64,000 nucleotides of DNA from Synechococcus sp. WH 7803 (GCA_000063505.1 CT971583.1:1147918-1211917), one strand, 5' to 3'. Numbered from the stretch's first letter, positions 46,007 through 55,497 are shown. Notes: generated from the letters alone by a model not told the origin. A program made the numbers and translations.

Positions 46007-47323
46007 TCAGTTCTGGACTGAGTCTTCGTCGGCTTGCAGATCAAACAAGCGCTCCACGACTGAAAGGGCGTTCTGACGATCGGAACGTGGCTGAGGGCTT
46101 CTCAGCGCCGTGACAGGAGTGTGCAGGATTTTATTGATGATGCCCTTGCTGAGAGCCTCCACCACCTTGCGTTCCCGCGCTGAAAAATCAGGACCCATGC
46201 GGCTCAGGGCTTTCATCAGCTCCTCCGAACGGATGGATTCCATGGAGGAACGCAAGCGATTGATTGTGGGGACAGCCTCCAGGGAGTCCCACCACTCAAG
46301 GAACTGCCGTGCTTCACCATCCAGAAGACCTTGGGCTTCCCGGGCCACCTGCTGACGGGCCTCTTGGTTGCGCTCAACCACCTCTTTGAGGTCATCAACG
46401 TCGTGGGCATCGACTCCGCCAATGCCCTCAACATCGGCTGCAATATTGCGGGGAACGCCGATGTCGATCAAACGCAGTGAACTGCGTCGATTCAGCTTGG
46501 ATAGCCGCTCTGCATCAATGATCGGATCATCAGCAGCCGTGCTGGTGAAAATCAAGGAGCAAGTGCTCAGGCAGTGATCGAGATCCTTGAGCGGTCTGCA
46601 TTGCACAGGCAGGGTTGGGAAGTCTGCAGCGAGAGCTTCCGCTCGCGCCACTGTGCGATTGAGCACAACCACCCCTGAAGCACCTTTGGCCTGCAGATGT
46701 TGCAACAGCAAACGACTCATCCGGCCTGCGCCGACAACGGCGACCTGCTCATCCTCGAGGGTGACAAGCTCGTCAAGACCACGGCTTTGGCCCAGCTTGA
46801 GTTGGGCCAGTTCAACAGCGGCAGAACTGATGGAGACGGCTCCAGTGCCGAGATTTGTTTCTGAACGGACGCGTTTGCCAGTGCTTACAGCCTGGGTCAG
46901 CAGACGATTCAGGATCGGGCCAAGGGACTTGTGTTCCTGCCCAAGGCGCATCATTTTTTTGACTTGGGAGAGGATCTGTCCTTCTCCAAGCACCAGACTG
47001 TCGAGGCCAGCAGCGACTCGCAGGAGATGCCCCACGGCATCTTCGTGGTGATAAGCAAACAGGTGGGGTTTCAGGTCCCCAGTTTCCAAACCGGAATGGC
47101 TGCTTAGGAATTCGCGAACAGCACTGATTCCAAGCTCGGGATTACGAACCAGTGTGTAAATCTCAAGACGGTTGCAGGTGCTGAGGATGGAAGCCTCAAG
47201 CACCTGATCATGACCGCGCAGGTTCTGAAGAGATTCCTCCATGGTCTGCTCAGGGATGCTGAGCTTTTCGCGCACTTCAACCGGTGCCGTTCGATGACTG
47301 AGGCCGACAACGGCGATGTGCAT
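46007..47323 (-). CDS. hemA: Glutamyl-tRNA reductase
   Basis: First committed enzyme of C5 tetrapyrrole synthesis, making glutamate-1-semialdehyde. 438 residues with the catalytic Cys50 in ILSTCNRLEIY, the GLDSLVLGEGQILSQVK loop, the NADPH-binding VAVVGAGRMSRLLL region near 200, and a C-terminal dimerisation helix. It supplies heme, chlorophyll and bilins; hemJ in the same window acts seven steps later. Thirty-one bases after the glpX stop. Confidence 0.97.
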   Translation of the reverse strand: MHIAVVGLSHRTAPVEVREKLSIPEQTMEESLQNLRGHDQVLEASILSTCNRLEIYTLVRNPELGISAVREFLSSHSGLETGDLKPHLFAYHHEDAVGHLLRVAAGLDSLVLGEGQILSQVKKMMRLGQEHKSLGPILNRLLTQAVSTGKRVRSETNLGTGAVSISSAAVELAQLKLGQSRGLDELVTLEDEQVAVVGAGRMSRLLLQHLQAKGASGVVVLNRTVARAEALAADFPTLPVQCRPLKDLDHCLSTCSLIFTSTAADDPIIDAERLSKLNRRSSLRLIDIGVPRNIAADVEGIGGVDAHDVDDLKEVVERNQEARQQVAREAQGLLDGEARQFLEWWDSLEAVPTINRLRSSMESIRSEELMKALSRMGPDFSARERKVVEALSKGIINKILHTPVTALRSPQPRSDRQNALSVVERLFDLQADEDSVQN

Positions 47324-47354
47324 GGAGGAATCCCTTGTTGCGTGTACGAAAAAG

Positions 47355-48359
47355 TCAGCTCAGCGCGATGCTCTGAGCTCCGTCCTTGATGTGCACCGTG
47401 TTGGTGAAGCGGCAGGTGTTATCGAGATTGCTGATCACCAGGCTGCTTGTGCGCGTGCAGTCCGACTCGAACTTAACGCCATGGAAAAGCAACCCGTCAG
47501 TGATTCCACTGCCGGCGAACACCACGTGCTCCCCAGAGGCCAGTTCCTCGGCTTCATAGATCTTGTCGGGATCAGCGATACCCATTTCAGCCAAGCGGGC
47601 GAGATTGCCCTCTTTGGTGAGATCAGCCCATTCCTTGGTCTGCGCGACGGCGGGGTCGTAGACGAGCTGGCCTTGGAAGTGTCCGCCGAGAGCACGCATG
47701 GCAGCTGCGGAGATCACGCCCTCGGGAGCTGCGCCGATGCCCATCAGACAGTGGGTGCCAGTGCCAGCAAATCCGCAAGCGATTGCGGCCTGCACATCGC
47801 CATCGGAGATCGGTTGAACCCGAGCGCCTGTGGCACGGATCTCAGCGATCAAGTCCTTGTGGCGAGCACGGTCCATCACCACGATTGTGAGCTCACTCGC
47901 CGCCATTCCCAGACACTCGCTGAGAATCTTGATGTTTTCGGTGGCCGACTTGCGGATATCCACCTTGCCCTTGGCAGCCGGAGGTGCAGCCAGCTTCTTC
48001 ATATAAAAGTCTGGAGCGTTGAAGAGACCACCGCGATCGGAGGCAGCCAGAACGGCCATGGAGCCTCTCTGGTTGTTGGCGCACAGATTCGTGCCTTCGC
48101 AGGGGTCGACTGCGAAGTCAACGCCCGCACCTGATCCACTGCCGACTTCCTCACCGATGTAAAGCATGGGAGCTTCATCACGCTCGCCTTCACCGATCAC
48201 GATGCGGCCCTGCATTTCGATCTGACCCATGCGCTGACGCATGGCCTCGACAGCGGCAGCATCGGCTTCATCCTTCTTGCCGAGACCAGTGAGGCGGGCT
48301 GAGGCGATAGCCGCCTGCTCAACGACCTCGAGAATTTCCTGGATGAGAGTGCGGTCCAC
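47355..48359 (-). CDS. glpX: Fructose-1,6-/sedoheptulose-1,7-bisphosphatase, class II (GlpX type)
   Basis: The bifunctional Calvin cycle phosphatase of cyanobacteria. 334 residues: [20 protein letters not shown]-type N-terminus, the metal site [18 protein letters not shown] near 58-75, the [13 protein letters not shown] block near 90, and [20 protein letters not shown] near 210. First gene of the minus-strand glpX-hemA-glgC-gnd-pgl run, and divergent from rpe, with 143 bases between the start codons. Confidence 0.95.
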   Translation of the reverse strand: MDRTLIQEILEVVEQAAIASARLTGLGKKDEADAAAVEAMRQRMGQIEMQGRIVIGEGERDEAPMLYIGEEVGSGSGAGVDFAVDPCEGTNLCANNQRGSMAVLAASDRGGLFNAPDFYMKKLAAPPAAKGKVDIRKSATENIKILSECLGMAASELTIVVMDRARHKDLIAEIRATGARVQPISDGDVQAAIACGFAGTGTHCLMGIGAAPEGVISAAAMRALGGHFQGQLVYDPAVAQTKEWADLTKEGNLARLAEMGIADPDKIYEAEELASGEHVVFAGSGITDGLLFHGVKFESDCTRTSSLVISNLDNTCRFTNTVHIKDGAQSIALS

Positions 48360-48470
48360 GGGAGTGCGGCGGGGGGGACGGATGCGATGAGTGTCAGCTC
48401 ACTGGGCTTGGTGCCACTGGGCTTTTCACTCAAAAGCGCGGCTAACTGTATCAGCGACTTCCGCACTCTT

Positions 48471-48476
48471 TACAAT
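48471..48476 (+). promoter_or_regulatory. Possible -10 element upstream of rpe
   Basis: TACAAT lies 27 bases before the rpe ATG in the glpX-rpe divergent spacer. No good -35 hexamer is seen at the right distance, so this is a weak call. Confidence 0.3.
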
Positions 48477-48502
48477 CTCCTGGTCTCAGCAGTCTTCCCG
48501 TC

Positions 48503-49186
48503 ATGAGCACCAAGTCCCTGGTGGTCTCTCCATCCATCCTTTCTGCGGATTTCTCACGACTCGGCGAGGAGGTCAAAGCTGTTGACCAAGCCGGCGCTGA
48601 TTGGATCCACGTCGACGTGATGGACGGTCGCTTCGTTCCCAACATCACGATCGGTCCTCTGATCGTTGAAGCACTGCGACCAGTCACGACCAAGCCCTTG
48701 GACGTGCACCTGATGATCGTTGAACCCGAAAAGTACGTTCCCGATTTCGCCAAAGCCGGTGCCGACATCATTTCGGTTCAGGTTGAGGCCTGCCCCCACC
48801 TGCATCGGAATCTTGCTCAGATCAAGGACCTCGGCAAACAGGCCGGTGCCGTTCTGAATCCCAGCACGTCCTTGAGCACCCTGGAGTATTGCCTGGAGTT
48901 GTGTGATCTCGTGTTGATCATGAGCGTCAACCCCGGGTTTGGCGGTCAAAGCTTCATCGAAAACCAGGTTCAGAAAATTCGCGATCTCCGTCGCATGTGC
49001 GATGAAAAAGGTCTTGATCCCTGGATCGAAGTGGATGGCGGCGTGAAGGGTGGCAATGCTTGGAAAGTGATCGAGGCTGGAGCCAACGCCATTGTGAGCG
49101 GCTCAGGAGTGTTCAACCAACCCGATTACGCGGCTGCCATCCAAGGCATCCGTGACAGCAAGCGTCCTGAGGCCGTCCTGGTCTGA
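48503..49186 (+). CDS. rpe: Ribulose-phosphate 3-epimerase
   Basis: Interconverts ribulose 5-phosphate and xylulose 5-phosphate for the Calvin and pentose phosphate cycles. 227-residue TIM barrel with [20 protein letters not shown] near the start, [19 protein letters not shown] (metal His/Asp) near 32-50, and [14 protein letters not shown] near 138, with [10 protein letters not shown] near 176. Divergent from glpX. A 7-bp inverted repeat (GGGCCGA / TCGGCCC, 49211-49238) follows but without a T run. Confidence 0.96.
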   Translation: MSTKSLVVSPSILSADFSRLGEEVKAVDQAGADWIHVDVMDGRFVPNITIGPLIVEALRPVTTKPLDVHLMIVEPEKYVPDFAKAGADIISVQVEACPHLHRNLAQIKDLGKQAGAVLNPSTSLSTLEYCLELCDLVLIMSVNPGFGGQSFIENQVQKIRDLRRMCDEKGLDPWIEVDGGVKGGNAWKVIEAGANAIVSGSGVFNQPDYAAAIQGIRDSKRPEAVLV

Positions 49187-49785
49187 GATTGACGTCCGGA
49201 CACCCTTGGCGGGCCGATCGCTCAAACGCTGTCGGCCCCAGCAAGGTGTTGTCTGCGGGATGTTTAAAGAAAATCGCAGTGATCGTTATCACTTTCAGCT
49301 TCTCTTGCCTGAATCGCCAATGCGGAGAGGGGTAAGAGCATGGCCAATCCGATGAACAATTCCATGGTGCGGATGCATCAACAACAGCAATGATCGACGC
49401 GTGAGATTCTGAAGTCTGAATCAATCATTACCGTTCTAAACTATGTTTTGAAGCGAACACCTGAATCTGGGTTGTATTATTCATTTTCCATCGGTTGTAA
49501 TTGATACATTCAATCAATAAAAGCTTGCTTACGTTTAAATGAGATGATTTGGTCTTGTGCCCTGGAATCCTAATTTGATCTTCAGAATCTCTGAATCGGA
49601 CAGCATGCGGATGTCAGGAGGTGACTACCGGCACTGTGATGAACATCATCAATGCAGAGTCGTAAGCGTACAAAGGTTGACAGGTGCTTTTGAAGACTTT
49701 CAAAACAGCAGTCATTACAGTGCCTATCCCAGTGATTGATGTTGTCATGCCTGCAAAAGGTTGATAGCGCAAGACGTTGTTCTTG
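49187..49785. other. Long intergenic stretch with only small candidate frames
   Basis: About 600 bases between rpe and ccsA, clearly AT-richer from 49420 on. It holds one plausible small frame on the minus strand (49264-49365, listed separately), and two further small frames of 44 codons, one on each strand near 49600-49750, that I do not call. A GC stem without T tract lies at 49211-49238. No RNA gene or repeat family is recognised. Confidence 0.55.
49264..49365 (-). CDS. Possible 33-residue membrane peptide
   Basis: ATG at 49365 opens a frame of 33 codons: a hydrophobic N-terminal segment (MELFIGLAMLLPLSALAIQ) followed by a polar tail rich in Asp/Glu with a His-Cys (DNDHCDFL). The pattern of one short membrane helix and charged tail is that of the many tiny membrane proteins in picocyanobacteria. 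No good Shine-Dalgarno and no recognised family, so this remains a candidate. Confidence 0.3.
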   Translation of the reverse strand: MELFIGLAMLLPLSALAIQAREAESDNDHCDFL

Positions 49786-50757
49786 CTACGCATCAAAAAA
49801 CCAGCCATAGCTATGCAGTCCGATACCCAGCAAGTTGACGCCGATATAGCAAACCACAATCACGACCAAACCCAATGATGCAACCATTGCTGGTCTCCGC
49901 CCTTGCCAGCCGCGACTAAGGCGCGTGTGCAGGTAAGCCGCATAAACCAACCAACAGATCAGAGCCCAGGTCTCCTTGGGATCCCAGCTCCACCAACTTC
50001 CCCAAGCCTCGTTGGCCCAAACGGCTCCACTGATAATTCCCACTGTCAACAACAGGAAACCCACAGTGATGGTTCGATAACTGAGACTGTCGAGCTGTTC
50101 ACTCCGACTGAAATCGATCGATGACAACTGCAGTTCGGGCGCAGCTTGCACTCCAACGGCACTTGTCTCACCTGTGATCGACACGGCTTTTCGGAATGCT
50201 CCGCTTCCAATGGAACTGCTGCGAAGCTCCAGTTGCTGACCACGATCCGTCATCAGAACAGCAACCGAGAGCAGAGAGCCCACCAGAAGTGCCGCATAAC
50301 TCACCATGATCACACTCACATGCATCACCAGCCAGCTGCTGCGCAAAGCAGGAACCAAGGGCGATGCTTGCTGCAATTGATCCGGCAAAGCGAAACTGGC
50401 AAAGGCAATACACCCGAGCCCCATGGGTGTGGCGGAGGCCGCCACAAGTGGTGAAGGCCACTGACGTTCCACTAAGAGCTGGGTCAGGGTGCACGCCCAA
50501 GCCAGGAAGCACAGTGATTCGTAGAGATTGCTGATCGGGAAATGCCCTGATTGCCACCAACGCAACACCAGCTGTGCGGTTAGCAGCAGATTCGATAAGC
50601 CCAAAAGAGAGCGAACCCCACTGGAGCTGCGGCCGTTGGACACGGCCCAGAAGCACCACGGAAGGGCTGTGAGCAGCAAAGCAAACGCTGCCAATCCCAA
50701 CAGCAGCACCGGTTCTGAAGTGATGGATTGCAGGTCGAAACTCCCCAAAGCAGCCAA
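49786..50757 (-). CDS. ccsA: Cytochrome c maturation protein CcsA (system II)
   Basis: Heme export/handling protein that, with Ccs1, attaches heme to c-type cytochromes on the lumen side. 323 residues, about eight membrane helices, with the W-rich heme-handling motif [18 protein letters not shown] near 252-268 and conserved histidines in the flanking helices ([12 protein letters not shown] near 70, [12 protein letters not shown], ending GLHSYGWF). The first start codon after an upstream in-frame stop is a TTG at 50757 (MAALGSFDL); no in-frame ATG or GTG precedes it. Annotation pipelines sometimes call this protein CcsB. Confidence 0.9.
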   Translation of the reverse strand: MAALGSFDLQSITSEPVLLLGLAAFALLLTALPWCFWAVSNGRSSSGVRSLLGLSNLLLTAQLVLRWWQSGHFPISNLYESLCFLAWACTLTQLLVERQWPSPLVAASATPMGLGCIAFASFALPDQLQQASPLVPALRSSWLVMHVSVIMVSYAALLVGSLLSVAVLMTDRGQQLELRSSSIGSGAFRKAVSITGETSAVGVQAAPELQLSSIDFSRSEQLDSLSYRTITVGFLLLTVGIISGAVWANEAWGSWWSWDPKETWALICWLVYAAYLHTRLSRGWQGRRPAMVASLGLVVIVVCYIGVNLLGIGLHSYGWFFDA

Positions 50758-51045
50758 TAGACGATCAAGTGTGTCTTGATTCTGCCGGGAAGGAACAGCG
50801 CCTGGCTAGATCAGATGAGAATCCAGTCGTTAACGGTGCTCGCAAGCGTGGTTCAAGAGCGACGATCAATCCTTAACAGGAATCCCTTTGCCTTGGAAAA
50901 CAGAAAGAAATCTTAAGCTTGTTAGAGGCGCGTGGTTTGACACACGTGTAAATCGCAGAACCATCTTTAGGAAATGTGTAAAAACCAGTTGACTGCCATA
51001 TCGCCGTAGGGCAATCAGAATAGGCCTGGATTCTATGGTCTGTAC

Positions 51046-51708
51046 ATGTTGTTCAACTTGCCACAGAAACTTCAGAGCCTGAAAATGGTCGCTGCGGTGT
51101 CCAATTTTTTGGAGAAGCCGGATCTCGATAATGTTTATGGGGTAGGGGCCAGCCTCCAAGGTTCAGAAATGTCGCGCCAGATGGGCCGACACTTAATGGA
51201 CAACTCTCGCTTCCGTGCACTTGTTGAAGAAAATTGGAGACCGCCTGCGGTTCAGCTCAACGAATTATTAGCGATGCCAGCGGGCAGCTTAGGTCAAGTT
51301 TATGCCGATCAACTCTCTGTTCAGGGACTAAACCCAGAAAGCACAATTGATCACTCCGAAATCACTTCACCATCGAGTTATATCAAACATCGAATGCGTG
51401 AAACTCACGACATTATTCATGTTTTAACCGGCTTTGGTGTTGATGCCGCAGGTGAAATGGGTGTATTAGCATTTGGCTTGGCCCAAAATCGTCATCCCCT
51501 AGCTGTACTCCTTATTCTTGGAACCCTTTTGAAAGCGTTACAAGAAGACGTTGACTTAGCACCAATATTGAGGGCCATTAGCAAGGGCTTCAAGCTTGGT
51601 TTATCTGCACAGACTGCAGTGGCATTTAAATTAGAGGACGCTTGGCAGCGCCCAATTGAAGAATGGAGAGACGAAATCGGACTTCCCCGCAATCCTGAGT
51701 CAGCTTGA
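51046..51708 (+). CDS. Coq4 family protein, copy A
   Basis: 220 residues of the Coq4 family, known from ubiquinone synthesis in eukaryotes and some bacteria, where it removes or replaces the C1 carboxyl of the ring. The family metal motif H-D-x2-H-x11-E is intact as His121, Asp122, His125 and Glu137 in ETHDIIHVLTGFGVDAAGE. No membrane span. Cyanobacteria make plastoquinone, so the substrate is uncertain. A paralogue of the same length lies 3.1 kb further on (54796-55458) and shares the same start (MLFNL), end block and motif. Strong terminator 32 bases after the stop. Confidence 0.82.
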   Translation: MLFNLPQKLQSLKMVAAVSNFLEKPDLDNVYGVGASLQGSEMSRQMGRHLMDNSRFRALVEENWRPPAVQLNELLAMPAGSLGQVYADQLSVQGLNPESTIDHSEITSPSSYIKHRMRETHDIIHVLTGFGVDAAGEMGVLAFGLAQNRHPLAVLLILGTLLKALQEDVDLAPILRAISKGFKLGLSAQTAVAFKLEDAWQRPIEEWRDEIGLPRNPESA

Positions 51709-51739
51709 TTGATCAATGCCAAGAACTTAATAAAGAAAG

Positions 51740-51766
51740 GGTGGCTAACTTGCAGCCACCTTTTTT
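51740..51766 (+). terminator. Rho-independent terminator of Coq4 copy A
   Basis: GGTGGCT-aacttgc-AGCCACC followed by TTTTTT; a seven-base stem with a seven-base loop. It also lies in the convergent gap with the minus-strand MFS gene, where the minus reading has CTTTCTTT and may serve weakly too. Confidence 0.85.
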
Positions 51767-51832
51767 ATGGTCGATTTTCCGCGCCACACTGAGACCAAAG
51801 AGAAGGGAGCGATGCTGCTCACTAAAGAGTTG

Positions 51833-53392
51833 TTATCTCCGGAAGGGAGAATGAATTGAAAGTTGCCTGCCGATCGTACTTGTCAATCGACGTCCGCCTT
51901 TGGATTGCATTAAGAGGACGAAGAAAGCGAGCATGTATAAGACGATTGCTAATATGTAGAACTCTCGATATCCATCAACAAATGCGACTTTTGCTGCTTC
52001 AATTAGGGTGTTACGTTCGTTGAATGGCAACGAGTCAGCAACCCGAAAGGCGCCACCGATTGAACCGGTCGCATTCAACTTCGCCGACTCACCGAGACGA
52101 GAGAGAGTTTCGCTCATCATTCTGGACAAATTGCCCGAAAGAACCACGCCTGATAACGCGATACCAGTGGACAAGCCATATCGCATCACCATGGCATTGA
52201 GAGAGGCACCGAAACTTCGCTGATCTTCGTCATAGGAGGCGAGAACTCCATGCACCATGACTGCTGGTTCGATACCAGCACTGCCGGAAAGGATGAAGCC
52301 AAGGGTTAAGACAATCGGGTTTGGGGTAACACCGGCAAAACCAATCAATCCATAGCCTAAAGATGCGGTTAATAAGCCCAGCATTGCTAAACGGTAAGAA
52401 CCAATGCGCTTGCTGAGTACTCCAGAAAAAGAGCTACAAAGAATCCACACAAACGTTGCTGCTACAACGAGTAATGCTGCCGTGAAGGCCGATAATCCCA
52501 CCACCAACTGCAAATATTGCATGTTCAGAAAGATCATGCCTCCATACACTAATTGAACAATCCAATTGATACCCGTTGGGACAAGAAACGTCCGTTTACG
52601 AAGTTGCTTGAACTGAAAGAGTGGATTTGAACAACGAGCTTCGTGTACAACTAAAGTGATAAGTGACAAAACGGCGATGCCAATTGAGCTGAAAAAAATA
52701 AATTGATTTGCTGATGCGTTCGTCAAGTTAACCATAAAGAGCAAGCTACTGGTGCCAAACAATGCGGTAAGTGCAGCTCCGATCTGGTCAAACGTTCGCT
52801 TTTCCCCTTTAGGACCTGCCCGCTTCGGTATTTCTGAGTAAACAATCAAAATCGAAACCAAGAGCAAAGGCGCCACAGACAACAAAGCTGCTCTCCAGGA
52901 CACAGTCGTAATCAAATAGCCAGCAAGTAGAGGTCCAAGGAGACCACCAATTGCCTGAGCTGCAGTAACAAGTCCAATCGCAGTGCGACGACGGGATTCA
53001 TCAACAACTTGATAGGCCAAGACCAGCGCTGAAGGCATGACAAGAGCACTTCCAAAACCGGAAAATGTTCGAAATGCGATCAGTGTGTTTACATCCACAA
53101 CCATCGAAGCTCCCACAGCCGATACCGTCAGGATTGATAAGCCGATCACAAGGATGCGGCGAAAACCGTATTGGCTTGCCCAATGTCCACCAAACAGCAT
53201 GAATGCTGACGCGGCCAGCGGTGTGCAATTCACGATCCAGGTGAGCTGCTCGGAATTAACCACAAGCGCCTTTGATATCGGAGGTAATGCAACGCTGGCA
53301 ACGGTGGTGTTAATGGCGACTGCCACATAGGCCAGAACAAGACCCCAAAACGCAATTGGCATTTGGGGGGACAACCGTTTAAATGAAATCAT
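51833..53392 (-). CDS. MFS exporter, DHA2 (14-helix) type
   Basis: 519 residues with about 14 membrane helices. DHA2 signatures include NTTVASVALPPISKAL and WIVNCTPLAASAFMLFGGHWA at the N-terminus, the motif A-like DRxGRR-type loop (QYGFRRILVIG), and motif C-type GGLLGPLLAGYLI near 150. The family exports hydrophobic drugs and metabolites by proton antiport. The ATG at 53392 lies two bases after the stop of the upstream membrane gene (GTG at 53398 would overlap it), so both are translated as one unit. I infer export of whatever the neighbouring enzymes make. AT-rich like its neighbours. Confidence 0.85.
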   Translation of the reverse strand: MISFKRLSPQMPIAFWGLVLAYVAVAINTTVASVALPPISKALVVNSEQLTWIVNCTPLAASAFMLFGGHWASQYGFRRILVIGLSILTVSAVGASMVVDVNTLIAFRTFSGFGSALVMPSALVLAYQVVDESRRRTAIGLVTAAQAIGGLLGPLLAGYLITTVSWRAALLSVAPLLLVSILIVYSEIPKRAGPKGEKRTFDQIGAALTALFGTSSLLFMVNLTNASANQFIFFSSIGIAVLSLITLVVHEARCSNPLFQFKQLRKRTFLVPTGINWIVQLVYGGMIFLNMQYLQLVVGLSAFTAALLVVAATFVWILCSSFSGVLSKRIGSYRLAMLGLLTASLGYGLIGFAGVTPNPIVLTLGFILSGSAGIEPAVMVHGVLASYDEDQRSFGASLNAMVMRYGLSTGIALSGVVLSGNLSRMMSETLSRLGESAKLNATGSIGGAFRVADSLPFNERNTLIEAAKVAFVDGYREFYILAIVLYMLAFFVLLMQSKGGRRLTSTIGRQLSIHSPFRR

Positions 53393-53394
53393 GG

Positions 53395-54690
53395 TCACTT
53401 CACAGACCCAGGTAATTGCAAAAGACCAGACATTGCTTGCGAATACTTAAGCAATCCAGTTGTCGTCCATGCGAAGTACTGGGCTCGGAACCGAAGCGAG
53501 GATGCTTGCCAGAAAAGATCGTTTATGATTAACTTAATCAAGAATATACTTTTAAGTCGGTAACGACTGTACCAACCAAAAATTGATATTTCCAAAGCAT
53601 CCACGACAGTTGTACAGCAATTTTGCCTTGTTATGTGATAAGTGAGGCGCTCCCGTGCGTAGTTCTGAAAATGGCTTAGTCTTTCATAAGAGTAATTTGT
53701 AACTTGAATTGTATGGGTAGGTTCACCGCGAAGCTCAAGATCTTCTCGGTAGGACATCCTCCAACGAGCTGGCATTCTGTAGTGTTGATCCATGCGAATT
53801 GCTCGTTTCATATTGGATGCACTGCTTTTTTCGGGATCTAAATGGGCTAAATCATTTTGAGGGCAAAAGCTGATATAAATATCGGAACCACATTCAAGGG
53901 TTGCATGGTGTGCCGTGGGGCCTGAGTTCGCTCGATGTGGCGATAACGTTGAACTAAAAAAGTTCCACAATTCAGCAATATATGGATAAGGAATCATCTG
54001 TTCACTATTCGTGAGCCATATACGGATTGTCATGGGTACTGGCTGGCCATCGTCGCCGATCAATGGACCATCGTTACGTGAAGTGGTTGGTCCGTCTGTA
54101 AAAACCGGTATTGAGGTATTTGTGAGCCGACCACGACGAAAGGCTAGACGAAGACATGAGATCGAAAAAACAATCAATACCAGAGCCAAAAACAAATTAG
54201 GTTTTTCGGGCTCTGGTATAAAATCAGCAACAAAAAAGATCGCTAAGCATAAATAGATAACCGCTTTCAGGCACTGCACTCTCCACCTTTTTGGCCGGAT
54301 CATCACTGAAAAGAGTCCAAAGATGATTGCATTGATAAACAATACTGCTCCAATGATTTCTCCCCAAATAAAAATCATTATTCCGCTCTGCTGTTGCAAT
54401 CGCAATATCAAAGCAAGTGCAGTAATGCTAATCAGAATAAGTCTTGGTTGGTTGAGTCGAGATCGCGCGAAGGCCGAATTACTCGGCATTATAAATCCGA
54501 TCCATATCGATAATAGTAAAAATAAAGAAAAAGCGATTGCAACCGAATGAAGAAAAGGATTTGGCTCTGCGTTAACATTGAATAAGAAGAGTAAACCTAG
54601 GATTAAGCTTGCGAAAGCCATGACTCCTAGGATCGTGCGATAGCGGCCAATACCTCGAACACCCAAAAAGAGTGGTAGTAAATCGAGCAT
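53395..54690 (-). CDS. Membrane protein with C-terminal permuted papain-like domain (putative)
   Basis: 431 residues. Six hydrophobic helices (about 18-38, 48-68, 82-97, 104-130, 138-156, 165-182) give an HdeD-like membrane half. The soluble C-terminal half (about 220-375) has a His block, TAHHATLECGSDIYISFCP (His261/262), followed by a Cys block, ITRQNCCTTVVDAL (Cys358/359). That His-before-Cys order and the NC-x-T-V context resemble circularly permuted papain-fold enzymes such as LRAT-like acyltransferases and related proteases. The function is unknown; a hydrolase or acyltransferase at the membrane is my inference. Coupled to the MFS gene, in a low-GC stretch. Confidence 0.6.
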   Translation of the reverse strand: MLDLLPLFLGVRGIGRYRTILGVMAFASLILGLLFLFNVNAEPNPFLHSVAIAFSLFLLLSIWIGFIMPSNSAFARSRLNQPRLILISITALALILRLQQQSGIMIFIWGEIIGAVLFINAIIFGLFSVMIRPKRWRVQCLKAVIYLCLAIFFVADFIPEPEKPNLFLALVLIVFSISCLRLAFRRGRLTNTSIPVFTDGPTTSRNDGPLIGDDGQPVPMTIRIWLTNSEQMIPYPYIAELWNFFSSTLSPHRANSGPTAHHATLECGSDIYISFCPQNDLAHLDPEKSSASNMKRAIRMDQHYRMPARWRMSYREDLELRGEPTHTIQVTNYSYERLSHFQNYARERLTYHITRQNCCTTVVDALEISIFGWYSRYRLKSIFLIKLIINDLFWQASSLRFRAQYFAWTTTGLLKYSQAMSGLLQLPGSVK

Positions 54691-54795
54691 GAATGGTCTT
54701 TACAATCACTCCAACGTTAGCCAGTGATTCTCTTTTTACCAACTATTGGCAGCTAACAAATATTTGACTAGTCTTGGATCACTTGATCGATTGGT
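54691..54795. promoter_or_regulatory. Divergent promoter region with inverted repeat
   Basis: A 105-base spacer between the divergent membrane-protein gene and Coq4 copy B. GTTAGC at 54716-54721 and GCTAAC at 54752-54757 form an inverted repeat with a 30-base gap. It could be an operator, but the repeat is only six bases long and no matching promoter hexamers stand out. Confidence 0.25.
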
Positions 54796-55458
54796 ATGCT
54801 TTTCAATCTCGATAAAAAAGCGCAAGCGCTGAAGATGGTTGCGGGATTGTCATTGTGGATGAAAAATCCTGATGAGCTAAATAATGTTCGTGCCGTAGCC
54901 GGGAGCCTGCGTGGTACGAATCTATTTGCACAATCGATGGCTCACCTCCTGAAGAATTCACGGTTTCAGGCTCTCGCAGACGAGCGTTGGCGTCCTCCTA
55001 CCAAATCCCTGAAAGAACTTTCTTTGCTTCCTAGTGGAAGCCTTGGGAAGACTTATGCGGATGAATTAATCAAGCAAGGATTTTCGCCGGATGAGCTTAT
55101 GGACAGCGGTGAAGTGACAAATTTAAAGAGTTTTGTTTCTCATCGGCTACATGAAACTCATGACATCATTCATGTGTTGACGGGCTTTGGCACCGACCTG
55201 GTTGGAGAAATGGGTCTTCAGGCTTTTGCATTGGCGCAAAACCGTGCACCGCTTGCTGTTCTTTTAATTGCGGGCTCACTTCTGCGTGCATTGCAAAACG
55301 ATGAACCCCTTGAACCTTTGTTGATGGCTCTAAGCCGTGGATTTGAGTTGGGTCTTAATGCTGATTTAGTCATTGCATATAAATTAGAAGATCAATGGAA
55401 GTTATCCGTTGAGGAATGGAGAAAAACTCTTGGCATTACGGATCATCAAAACAATTGA
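54796..55458 (+). CDS. Coq4 family protein, copy B
   Basis: 220 residues, paralogue of copy A with roughly half of positions alike (for example RWRPPTKSLKEL, THDIIHVLTGFGTDLVGEMG, KLEDQWKLSVEEW). Its H-D-x2-H-x11-E motif is intact as His122, Asp123, His126 and Glu138, so both copies should bind metal. Two intact but clearly diverged copies suggest two different steps or a heteromer rather than a recent duplication. Upstream spacer is shared with the membrane-protein operon. No terminator seen after it; convergent with the DUF2063 gene 39 bases away. Confidence 0.82.
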   Translation: MLFNLDKKAQALKMVAGLSLWMKNPDELNNVRAVAGSLRGTNLFAQSMAHLLKNSRFQALADERWRPPTKSLKELSLLPSGSLGKTYADELIKQGFSPDELMDSGEVTNLKSFVSHRLHETHDIIHVLTGFGTDLVGEMGLQAFALAQNRAPLAVLLIAGSLLRALQNDEPLEPLLMALSRGFELGLNADLVIAYKLEDQWKLSVEEWRKTLGITDHQNN

Positions 55459-55497
55459 TCGCCATCATCTTTCTTTGCCCTTGTTGTGAGCAGTAAT

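Noticed and set aside
49211-49238. GC-rich stem after rpe as a terminator.
   Set aside because: Stem GGGCCGA/TCGGCCC is sound but is followed by CAGCAAGG, not a T run, so it is not a standard intrinsic terminator.
49557-49739. Small plus-strand frame in the rpe-ccsA spacer with a His/Cys-rich stretch (YRHCDEHHQC).
   Set aside because: No Shine-Dalgarno, no recognised family and AT-rich non-coding-like surroundings; not strong enough to call a gene.
49614-49859. Minus-strand frame after ccsA, containing a hydrophobic 44-codon piece.
   Set aside because: It largely overlaps the ccsA C-terminus in another frame and lacks a convincing start signal.
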